64,000 bases of DNA from Antarcticimicrobium luteum (GTDB lineage Bacteria; Pseudomonadota; Alphaproteobacteria; Rhodobacterales; Rhodobacteraceae): contig NZ_SMUV01000058.1 in assembly GCF_004358185.1 (NCBI RefSeq), positions 1-64,000 of the forward strand, written 5' to 3'. Position 1 is the stretch's first letter. The number at the start of each line of letters is the position of its first letter. The notes beneath the pieces were generated by a model. It ran no database searches. It saw nothing but the letters and a program-made list of their open reading frames with translations, and had not been told where the DNA came from. Below, piece after piece: positions 9,080 through 16,074 of this stretch. Both the position numbers and the translations under genes were made by a program.

Positions 9080-9098
9080 GCCCCCCGTTCCGGGGGGC
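9080..9098 (-). terminator. Intercistronic hairpin between binding protein and permease genes
   Basis: GCCCCCC, a 5-base loop and GGGGGGC form a 7-bp pure G/C stem without a following U run. It lies in the roughly 90-150 bp space after the substrate-binding-protein gene. Such structures commonly reduce downstream expression or stabilise upstream mRNA, so that binding protein exceeds permease. That role is inferred from position. Confidence 0.5.
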
Positions 9099-9118
9099 CC
9101 GCCTGTTCTATGTCGCGA

Positions 9119-10327
9119 TCACGCGTTGAGGAAACGCTGCCACTGGTCTTCGATATCCGCCGAGTGCTGCGGCGTGGTGGTCGAGACGAAAGGCTTGGCG
9201 AATTTCTTCGCCACCTTGGCCTCGGTCGCCTTCAGCGCGGCAACCTCTTCCTCGGACCAGCCGTTTTCCTCGGCGTATGCGACGCCCAGATCCATGTTCG
9301 GACCGGCATAGCCGCGATCCCGGGCCTGAAGCGCGCGGTACTCACCGCTAAGGAAGTAGTTCAGCACCTTGTAGATATTGTCGACATTGTCGCGGTCCAT
9401 CGCCTGCTTTGCGACATAGGCGCCATGGCCCCACTTGAAGTAACCCTCCTTGGTGTAGGCATAGCGCGTCGCATCCGCCCCGAGCACCGCGTTCGCCTCG
9501 CGCACGGCGGGCTCCCAGCAGTTGATCACATCGACTTCTTTGTTGGTCAGAAGTTGGATCTGCTCTTCAAAGGCGCCGTAAAGTGTACGGAATTGGCCGG
9601 CTTTCTTACGCTCGATAAGGAAATCGGCGACCACCTTCGCCTCGTCGCCGGTCATGTCCGCGACATTGCCGATTTCGGCGGCGCCGGTGGACTTCAGGTA
9701 GAGCGCGGCACTGGGGAAGGAATAGGCCCAGCCCTTGCCGAACGCAACGCGGCCGCGCGTGCCTTCGTCGTCGAACATCAGCGACCACGACAGCTCTTCT
9801 TCGCTGTCAGGCTCCAAGCCGAGTTTCGCGGGAAAATAGCCGAAGCTGTCGGCGTTGCCGATGACCGGCACACCCCATTGAGTGCCGGCCGGATCGGTCA
9901 CGACATCCGAACGCTTCCAGTCGTCGGAGGTCCGCTCCCACAGTGTCAGTTCCGGGTTTTGCGTGTCGATCTCGGCGTAGAGACCACGCGGGCCGAGGAT
10001 GTCTTCGGTGCCGCTTTCAAAGATGAAGATATCGGTGGTCTCGCCGAGGTTCGACGCCATGATGTCACGCATGAAGACGCCGACATCATTGCTCGTGCCG
10101 CTCAGTTCGCAGCGCACGCCGATGCTTGCCTCCATCGGTGCCCAGTCCTTGAGAGCGGCGGTCGGCACGCCATAGGCCCGCACCACCGGCAGATCCTGTG
10201 CTTGCGCCGCGGAGGGCATCCCGGCCACGCCGCTTACGGCCATGGTCCCGGCAACTGCGGCCAGCCCCTGCAACATCGAGCGCCGCGTCAGTTCCTCTTG
10301 GGAATAGGTTGATAACTTGTCTTTCAT
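9119..10327 (-). CDS. Periplasmic substrate-binding protein of ABC importer (PotD-like, Tat-exported)
   Basis: 402 residues. The N-terminus has TRRSMLQGLAAVAGTMAVSG and a cleavage-like AAQAQD, a twin-arginine signal. The ATG at 10327 is chosen because AAGGAGA lies about 8 bp upstream and it gives a normal signal peptide. The rest is a type II extracellular solute-binding protein, with motifs such as DIFIFESG and WGVPVIGNADSFGY common to the PotD/AfuA-like group. It captures substrate for the two permeases and the ATPase. The ligand is probably the compound degraded by the neighbouring carboxylase, kinase and lyase genes. Confidence 0.9.
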   Translation of the reverse strand: MKDKLSTYSQEELTRRSMLQGLAAVAGTMAVSGVAGMPSAAQAQDLPVVRAYGVPTAALKDWAPMEASIGVRCELSGTSNDVGVFMRDIMASNLGETTDIFIFESGTEDILGPRGLYAEIDTQNPELTLWERTSDDWKRSDVVTDPAGTQWGVPVIGNADSFGYFPAKLGLEPDSEEELSWSLMFDDEGTRGRVAFGKGWAYSFPSAALYLKSTGAAEIGNVADMTGDEAKVVADFLIERKKAGQFRTLYGAFEEQIQLLTNKEVDVINCWEPAVREANAVLGADATRYAYTKEGYFKWGHGAYVAKQAMDRDNVDNIYKVLNYFLSGEYRALQARDRGYAGPNMDLGVAYAEENGWSEEEVAALKATEAKVAKKFAKPFVSTTTPQHSADIEDQWQRFLNA

Positions 10328-10370
10328 GTCTTCTCTCTCCTTGTTGGCCACCGCCTTTGGCAGTGGATAT

Positions 10371-11462
10371 TCAGACACCGCCATCCGCGAAGATCACGGC
10401 ATCAGTAACTTTCCAGCCGATCCGATTGACGGATTCGTTCTCCGTCGGGGCGCCGTGCCAACTCCGCATGCGCACGGGGCCGGCCGCCGTCTCGATAACC
10501 ATATCGGTGTATTTCCCACGGTAGACTTTGCTTTTCAGCGTTCCGTCGATGCCGCATTCTTCGCTGGCGACCGCGCTGATCCTCTCTGCCCGCAAGGCAA
10601 TGCTGGCAGCACTCCCCGGCAGGGCGTCGGGTGTGACCAGGGTCCCGCGGACCACCGCGCCGCCAGCCAGCTCGATCTCGCCCACTCCGCCCTCGCACCG
10701 AACCAGCCGGCCGTCGAGGATGTTCTCGTAGCCCATGAAATCCGCGGCGAACCGCGTCGCAGGGCGGTCGAACAGATCAAGCGGCTCGCCACTCTGTTCG
10801 ATGCGCCCGTCGCGCATGAGGACGACGCGATCGCTCATCGTCAGCGCCTCTTCCTGCGAATGGGTAATATAGACGAAGGTCATGTCGAGCTTGCGCTGAA
10901 GCTCCATCAGTTCGAGCTGCATGTCCTCGCGCAGCCGCTCGTCCAGCGCGCCGAGCGGCTCATCCAGCAGCAGAACCGCCGGTTTGGTGACGACGGCGCG
11001 GGCAAGCGCCACGCGCTGCCGCTCGCCGCCCGAAAGCTGACGAATGTTTCTGTCGGCCTTTGCCTCGAGCTGAACCATCGCCAGGGCACGACGGGCCTCC
11101 TTCAGGGCATCAGCGGTCGGAACCTTGCGGATTTTCAGCCCATAAGCGACGTTTTCGACGACGGACATATGCGGAAACAGCGCATAGTTCTGAAAAACCG
11201 TGGTGCAGCGCCGCTTTGCCGCCGGCATCCCCGCAACGTTTACCCCGTCGATGCGGAGCCGTGAAACGGAGGTGGGGATTTCCAGCCCGGAAATCACGCG
11301 CAGCATCGTCGTCTTGCCGGAGCCGCTGGAGCCGAGGATGGTCAGAAACTCGCCTTTTCCCGCCGAAAGCGAGACATGCGAGAGCGCCGTCACAGGGCCG
11401 TATTTGTGCACGACATCGTGGACCTCAAGCATGGGTTCCGCGTTCATTTCTTCCATCTTCAT
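10371..11462 (-). CDS. ABC transporter ATP-binding protein, PotA-like
   Basis: 363 residues. The nucleotide-binding domain has Walker A GSSGSGKTT, Q-loop VFQNYALFPH, signature LSGGERQRVALARA, Walker B VLLLDEP and H-loop YITHSQEEA. A C-terminal TOBE domain follows with LRAERISAV and VYRGKYTDMVIE. It energises import with the two permeases. It lies between the GroEL-like gene and the binding-protein gene. The nearest ATG, at 11462 (MKMEE), or one 12-15 bp further in could start it. Confidence 0.92.
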   Translation of the reverse strand: MKMEEMNAEPMLEVHDVVHKYGPVTALSHVSLSAGKGEFLTILGSSGSGKTTMLRVISGLEIPTSVSRLRIDGVNVAGMPAAKRRCTTVFQNYALFPHMSVVENVAYGLKIRKVPTADALKEARRALAMVQLEAKADRNIRQLSGGERQRVALARAVVTKPAVLLLDEPLGALDERLREDMQLELMELQRKLDMTFVYITHSQEEALTMSDRVVLMRDGRIEQSGEPLDLFDRPATRFAADFMGYENILDGRLVRCEGGVGEIELAGGAVVRGTLVTPDALPGSAASIALRAERISAVASEECGIDGTLKSKVYRGKYTDMVIETAAGPVRMRSWHGAPTENESVNRIGWKVTDAVIFADGGV

Positions 11463-11480
11463 TCCTCGATCATGTGCTTT

Positions 11481-12947
11481 TCAGGTCCTCACAACCGCCG
11501 CTTCGAGCGTCATCATCTGCAACGCGAGTGAAACGGCGATTTCCAGAAGACTGCGCGACAAATCCGCGGGGTCGGAAAGTTCGGGCAGATCCGCCCCCCA
11601 GTTTCCGTACCCGTCATCAAGCCCGGCATTGCGGCGCAGCACCCGCTCGGGCGCTCGCAGGGCGCGTTCCAGGATCCGCCGCGCGGCGCGTTCTTCCTGC
11701 GTTTCGGGTTTCTCGATCTCGATGCGGGCCGCGACAGCGGACAGCCCCTTGCCCGCCCCCGCGATCGTGCCATGGGCCTGCGCGGATCGGGCCGATTTCA
11801 TGGCCCGCTCGACGCGCGCGAGCAACCCGGGCTGCGCCGGATCCTCGCCGACCGACAATTCAACCCAGCGCCCGGCAAGCCGGGAATGGCGGCGTTGCGC
11901 ATGTTCGCGATCCAGCGCGAGATAGCGATTGCGGACAACCTCCGCCGCGATCCCACGCAGACGCAATGCGATCTCATCCCCGTTTCCCTTGGGCTCAAGA
12001 AATGTGATGCGATCGCCCTGACGCTGCAGCGCGCTCGCCGCCCCCAGCATATCGGGGGTAAGATGTGCAAGGCTCCGCCCGGTTTCCTCGGAAATCATCT
12101 CGGCGCCGCTCGCGACCGCAAGATCGGTCAGCATTTCGGCCGCACGGGGACCCTTGTCGACGGGTTCGAACGCCGAGACGCGCAAGATCCCGGCGACGCG
12201 GTTCCGCTCCAGAAGCTGTTTTGCGTCGCCCTCAAGCCCCCGCGCCGCAATGAAAAGGCTCTTGTCGCTCTTGGCGAACCCTTCGATCACCGGCAAGAGC
12301 GGCTTCAGATCCCGAATAACGTCATTGACCACGAGGACGGAGACCCGCTCCATGTGATAGTGTGTGCCGCCGATCAGCGGCTTCATATCGACAATGAAGC
12401 CCTGGCTTGCGTTGCATTCGATCCCCGGTTCGGGATGCTCCGAAACCTCGACATGCCCCTCCTGTCCGGCCTGATCCAGCGCCGCGCGCAAAGCTGTGAC
12501 GGCCTCCTCCGGAAGATCAAAGGCGCGCAACACCGCCGCCGGATCGCCGAAGGGCGCGGTGCAGGCGGCGAACTGTGCGTTCACTTCGGGAAACAGCGCT
12601 GAGACGGCGCGCGACAGCAGGGTCGGATGGATGCCCGCTGCGATGGCCTCGCCGCTGGCGGAAAGGGCTGCATCAAGCATCGCGGCGAGCCGCGCCGTTC
12701 CGTCGTGGAGGCCCTGATCCGCCGCCACGAAAGCTTCCCGCACGAGCTTTTCCTCGGCGCTTTGCCCGGTGAAATGGCGAATAATTTCCACCCCGGTCTC
12801 AGCCCGCCGGACAGCACCGCCAAGCGTATAGAGCGCGCCAACGCCCTGTGGCCCCAGCGAGGCCGCCGCCGCGCGAATGGCGGGGGCAAGCCTGTCGGTC
12901 ATTCCAAGGCGGAGCTGATCGCCGAACAGGACGCGGGTGGCGCTCAT
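11481..12947 (-). CDS. Divergent GroEL/Cpn60-like pseudo-chaperonin
   Basis: 488 residues, alignable by eye with GroEL over nearly its whole length. Matches include VLFGDQLRLGM (GroEL KFGNDARVKM), SLGPQG (TLGPKG), AAGIHPTLLSRAV, LPVIEGFAKSDKSLFI, EGDAKQLLERNRVAGILRVSAF, GAEMISEETG, LARVERAMKSAR, HGTIAGAGKGL and a YGNWGADLPE-like C-terminus. The nucleotide site is damaged. The KDGV element (K51, D52) reads ETGV, DGTTTA reads DGTARL with D82 kept, and catalytic D398 is Arg381. The GGM tail is absent. It overlaps pxpA by ATGA and sits before the transporter genes. It may be a structural scaffold or client-specific chaperone; I do not know a described function. Confidence 0.88.
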   Translation of the reverse strand: MSATRVLFGDQLRLGMTDRLAPAIRAAAASLGPQGVGALYTLGGAVRRAETGVEIIRHFTGQSAEEKLVREAFVAADQGLHDGTARLAAMLDAALSASGEAIAAGIHPTLLSRAVSALFPEVNAQFAACTAPFGDPAAVLRAFDLPEEAVTALRAALDQAGQEGHVEVSEHPEPGIECNASQGFIVDMKPLIGGTHYHMERVSVLVVNDVIRDLKPLLPVIEGFAKSDKSLFIAARGLEGDAKQLLERNRVAGILRVSAFEPVDKGPRAAEMLTDLAVASGAEMISEETGRSLAHLTPDMLGAASALQRQGDRITFLEPKGNGDEIALRLRGIAAEVVRNRYLALDREHAQRRHSRLAGRWVELSVGEDPAQPGLLARVERAMKSARSAQAHGTIAGAGKGLSAVAARIEIEKPETQEERAARRILERALRAPERVLRRNAGLDDGYGNWGADLPELSDPADLSRSLLEIAVSLALQMMTLEAAVVRT

Positions 12948-13678
12948 ACAGCCTCCAGAACGCCTTCGCGTTTCAAGGTCTCATAAACAGCCTTCGCCAC
13001 CTCCAATGCATCCGGCGTATCGGAATGGACGCAAATGCTTTCGGCGACGACGGCAACATCCTTTCCGTTCACCGAGCGTGTCACACCCTCCTTCACCGCA
13101 CGGAGAACTTTGTCACAGACGACGGCGCTCGGCACGGCGGCATGTTCTCTCGAAATGATCTGGCGACCGTCGTCCCCATAGTCGAGATCGGCATAGAATT
13201 CGCAGGAAAACGGAATGCCACGGCGGGTGAACACCTCGGACATGCAGCAATCCGAATAGGCAATCATCGGCAGCTCGAGGGCCTCGGCCGCATCCGCGAT
13301 TCCTTCGGCAACATGCAATTCATTCTGTGCCATCCCGAAAAGCGAGCCATGTGGCTTGATATGAGAAAGCTCTCCTCCCTGCGCACGGACAAAGGCCTGA
13401 AGCGCTCCGGTTTGATACAGGACGAGAGAATAGACCTCTTCCCGAGTCATCTGCATCGGCCGGCGCCCGAAGCCTTCGCGATCGGGCAGGCCCGGATGGG
13501 ATCCGATCCTGATCCCCGCCTGAACTGCGTCCCTGACAGTTCTGCGCATCGTGACGGGATCGGAGGCATGGAATCCGCAGGCGATATTCGCATGCGTCAC
13601 AAATGGCATACAGGCCGCATCGTCCCCAAAACGATAAATCCCGAAAGCCTCACCCATGTCGCAGTTGATGGTAACCAT
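12944..13678 (-). CDS. pxpA-like: LamB/YcsF (PxpA) family protein
   Basis: 244 residues, typical for the family. Conserved blocks are INCDMGEAFG, HANIACGFHASDP, GIRIGSHPGLPDREGFGRR, YQTGALQAF, HIKPHGSLF and ESICVHSDTPDAL. PxpA works with PxpB and PxpC in ATP-dependent opening of 5-oxoproline. The ATG at 13678 is preceded by GGAGGGG at 5 bp spacing, which favours it over upstream in-frame codons. It heads the second operon of the island, about 7 kb from the pxpB/pxpC-like genes, which is unusual because the three are normally adjacent. The actual lactam or amide substrate is uncertain. Confidence 0.9.
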   Translation of the reverse strand: MVTINCDMGEAFGIYRFGDDAACMPFVTHANIACGFHASDPVTMRRTVRDAVQAGIRIGSHPGLPDREGFGRRPMQMTREEVYSLVLYQTGALQAFVRAQGGELSHIKPHGSLFGMAQNELHVAEGIADAAEALELPMIAYSDCCMSEVFTRRGIPFSCEFYADLDYGDDGRQIISREHAAVPSAVVCDKVLRAVKEGVTRSVNGKDVAVVAESICVHSDTPDALEVAKAVYETLKREGVLEAV

Positions 13679-13689
13679 GCGCCCCTCCA

Positions 13690-13713
13690 TGATATATGAT
13701 GTAGTGTATATCA
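13690..13713. promoter_or_regulatory. Putative GntR operator upstream of pxpA operon
   Basis: TGATATATGAT at 13690-13700 is the exact reverse complement of the 11-mer in the pxpB/gntR region. A second GTATATCA at 13706-13713 also occurs at 6457-6464, overlapping the first site there. The sequence lies 12-35 bp upstream of the pxpA start codon, so a bound protein would block the promoter or early transcription. Control by the island's GntR protein is inferred. Confidence 0.5.
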
Positions 13714-13934
13714 CTCATTGCCAGCGAATGTGTCAAGGCTGCAGACTCTTCAAGATTGGTCAGGTTGTACGAGGATCACTCCCTGCGTACTTTTATTGCA
13801 TCCCCGGGGGCGGTCACATCATCAAAGCCAAGCATGGCGGCGCCAAACGCAGGCTGTGTGAGCCAATGGGATGAACTGCCCTCCCACCAAACCGCGGCTA
13901 TTGTTGCGGGGGTAGGTGGAGAGAGGAGCATCTG

Positions 13935-14265
13935 ATGGACATCAAGATTTTGGGAGTTGATCCGGGCAAGACCGTTTGCAGTCTTGCGGGATTCGACGCA
14001 GCCGGAGCGGTCGTATTTCGCAACCCGCCCAGCGGCATCGGTTGCTGAACCACTTGGAAGGCTTGCCACCGTGCGTTGGGACGATGGAGGCCTGTGGTGG
14101 GGCGCATCACATCGGTCGCTTTTGCCTTCAACACGGGCACGAACCTCGGCTGATGTCGCCGCTTTATGTCCGTCCCTACGTTAAGGTCCACAAGAACGAT
14201 GATCGTGATGCGGAAGCGATCGCCGAGCCGATGGGAAATGTGGTATGTGCGCCCGGACCATGCGT
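13935..14265 (+). pseudogene. IS110-family transposase, N-terminal remnant with frameshift
   Basis: The frame from the ATG at 13935 (MDIKILGVDPGKTVC) resembles the N-terminal DEDD domain of IS110 transposases and hits TGA near 14048. Similarity continues in another frame: LEGLPPCVGTMEACGGAHH, then PRLMSPLYVRPYVKVHKND and DAEAIAE, which are the canonical IS110 blocks. It then fades after about 14265 and the C-terminal Tnp_20-like domain is absent. This is a decayed element at the upstream border of the catabolic island. The space from 13715 to 13934 shows no other gene. Confidence 0.8.
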
Positions 14266-14420
14266 GGCCCTTTCGAACTCGTCCGCCATGTACGCTGCTC
14301 GGAAGTCCTGGTCGGCCTTCTTGGCTGCCTCTTTGGCTGTTTGCTCGTGCATAACGACCAGAAACGGCATGGGCAGTTTGCTCAACCAGTGAAGTCGAGC
14401 GCGCGAAAAGTTCGGGCGCG

Positions 14421-15530
14421 GTGCAAATTTCCAGCGGCGTCGGGCGCCGTCGCCGCCGTCGCAGTCGGACCGCCAACTGGGGGGCCGGCGCGGGATGGAG
14501 GGCGGTACATGGGTCGCGCCGCCGTTCGTTAGGGTACATCCGCATCGACCTGTCCACGTTCGATGACGACTTCACCGTTACGATCGCGGATGAAGATGCT
14601 GACGACGCCATTTTAATTTCGGGTTACCAGTCGCAAACTGATAACGGCGACGGCTCGCACACCTTCCCCTATACCGGCACGGGCGGGCTGACGCACACGG
14701 CCACCGTCCACCCGGGCGATGCGAAGCTGAGCTCCAGCAGTGGCTACGACGACACGATCAATGCCGGCGACGGCGACGGCGACGATACCGTCCATGGCGG
14801 CGGCGATCCGGTCAGTTTCGGCGGCCCCAGCGAGCCGACGCTGAGCGAACTGCTGTCCCGCAGCTACGATCCCGGCAGCGGCGCGATTTCCCCGGTGGGG
14901 TGGTTCCAGATCAGCGGCGGCGACGAGACAGGCCAGATCGGCGATGTCAGCTTCGAGAACTTCGAGGGGGTGAACTTCTCGGTGATCTGTTTCGCCGGCG
15001 GCACGCTGATCGCGACAGATCGCGGCGAGGTCGCCGTAGAGGAGCTCGCCGAGGACGATCTGGTGCGCACGATGGATCACGGACTGCAGCCGATCCGCTG
15101 GATCGGGGCCACCACGGTGCCGGCGCGCGACGCCTTGGCCCCGATCGAGATCCAGGCCAGCGCGCTGGGCAACCGCCGCATGCTGCGTGTCTCGCCGCAG
15201 CACCGGATGCTGCTGCGGGGCTGGCAGGTGCAGCTATTGTTCGGCGAGGAGGGCGCCCTCGTTGCGGTCAAACACCTCGTCAACGACAGCACGATTCGCC
15301 CTATGGAAGGCGGCGAGATCACGTATTTCCACATATTGTTCGATCGCCGCGAGATCGTTTTCGCCGAGGGCATGCGGCAAGAGATCTTCTCTCTGTTTCC
15401 CCGATTGCGCAGCGACCTGGATGCCTTTGGCTCCTCCGCCCGCCGCAGCCTGAACGGGTTCGAGGCAGCCGCGCTCAGGCATCAACAAATGTATCCGCCG
15501 GTCAGGTCGAACAGCCCATGTCAGGCATGA
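14421..15530 (+). CDS. Hint-domain protein with short acidic repeat region, 5' end damaged
   Basis: Similarity to secreted Hint_2 proteins of Rhodobacterales starts near 14526, after an implausible Arg-rich stretch, and no ribosome site precedes a credible start. An Asp/Gly-rich part (GYDDTINAGDGDGDDTVHGGG) resembles a calcium-binding RTX turn. The Hint module begins at ICFAGGTLIATDRGEVAVEEL, with the nucleophilic Cys, and continues through MDHGLQPIRWIG and RVSPQHRMLL to HILFDRREIVFAEG. Hint domains normally self-cleave or act in protein processing. The 5' end lies next to IS110 debris, so the gene is probably truncated by insertion and deletion. Confidence 0.7.
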   Translation: MQISSGVGRRRRRRSRTANWGAGAGWRAVHGSRRRSLGYIRIDLSTFDDDFTVTIADEDADDAILISGYQSQTDNGDGSHTFPYTGTGGLTHTATVHPGDAKLSSSSGYDDTINAGDGDGDDTVHGGGDPVSFGGPSEPTLSELLSRSYDPGSGAISPVGWFQISGGDETGQIGDVSFENFEGVNFSVICFAGGTLIATDRGEVAVEELAEDDLVRTMDHGLQPIRWIGATTVPARDALAPIEIQASALGNRRMLRVSPQHRMLLRGWQVQLLFGEEGALVAVKHLVNDSTIRPMEGGEITYFHILFDRREIVFAEGMRQEIFSLFPRLRSDLDAFGSSARRSLNGFEAAALRHQQMYPPVRSNSPCQA

Positions 15531-15571
15531 CTTGCGACAAACTGAAAGCGAAGAAAGGTTGCGACCATAAG

Positions 15572-15598
15572 AACAAGGCGCCATCGGGCGCCTTTGTT
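15572..15598 (+). terminator. Rho-independent terminator after the Hint-domain gene
   Basis: AACAAGGCGCC, a 4-base loop ATCG and GGCGCCTTTGTT form a strong stem (8 bp perfect core AAGGCGCC/GGCGCCTT) ending in a T-containing tail, 40 bp after the stop codon. The next 470 bp up to 16074 contain another small inverted AAGGCGCCTT but no gene I can support. Confidence 0.75.
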
Positions 15599-16074
15599 GT
15601 TCTTGGCCGATCCGCCGCAACGATATTCGCGACGTTTCGTGCGGCAGCGGCGCCCCTTCCGCTCCGGTTTCCCGGCGGCCCGCTGGTTTGCGGCACGTCC
15701 TGTCTGCCGGCCCATGATCCCCCGTGATCCCGCCGGCCGGGTGCGGGCCAACCGCATACCGCGCGTGGATGAGGCCCAGATCGGATTGGCCGGGTCCGGC
15801 GGCGGTTTTTGTCCGGGGCCGGCGCCTGAAAGGCGCCTTCGGGGCATTTGTCCGGCCGCGTGCACGCCAGGCGACCGATGTCGGCCGCCGGATGATGCCG
15901 GGGCTTGCAACCGGGTGCCTCTATGTCCCAGGATTCGGCGGGAAACACGGTGCGGACAGGAGGCCCCGCTGGCACGCCGCGACCGGTCGCACGACAGACG
16001 GGCGCCGGACCAAGGACTATGATACCGGGTCGCACAACAGGCCCCTTGAAGACACATAAAGGTAGCGAAAGACC

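Noticed and set aside
14176-14392. Minus-strand frame starting MSKLPMPFLVVMHEQ inside the IS110 debris
   Set aside because: Short, overlaps the transposase remnant antisense, and has no promoter or conserved domain that I can support.
15600-16074. Open frames in the gap before the ThDP enzyme, including a minus-strand frame rich in Arg
   Set aside because: They run through the terminator hairpin, have no ribosome site and no family resemblance. I see no gene there.
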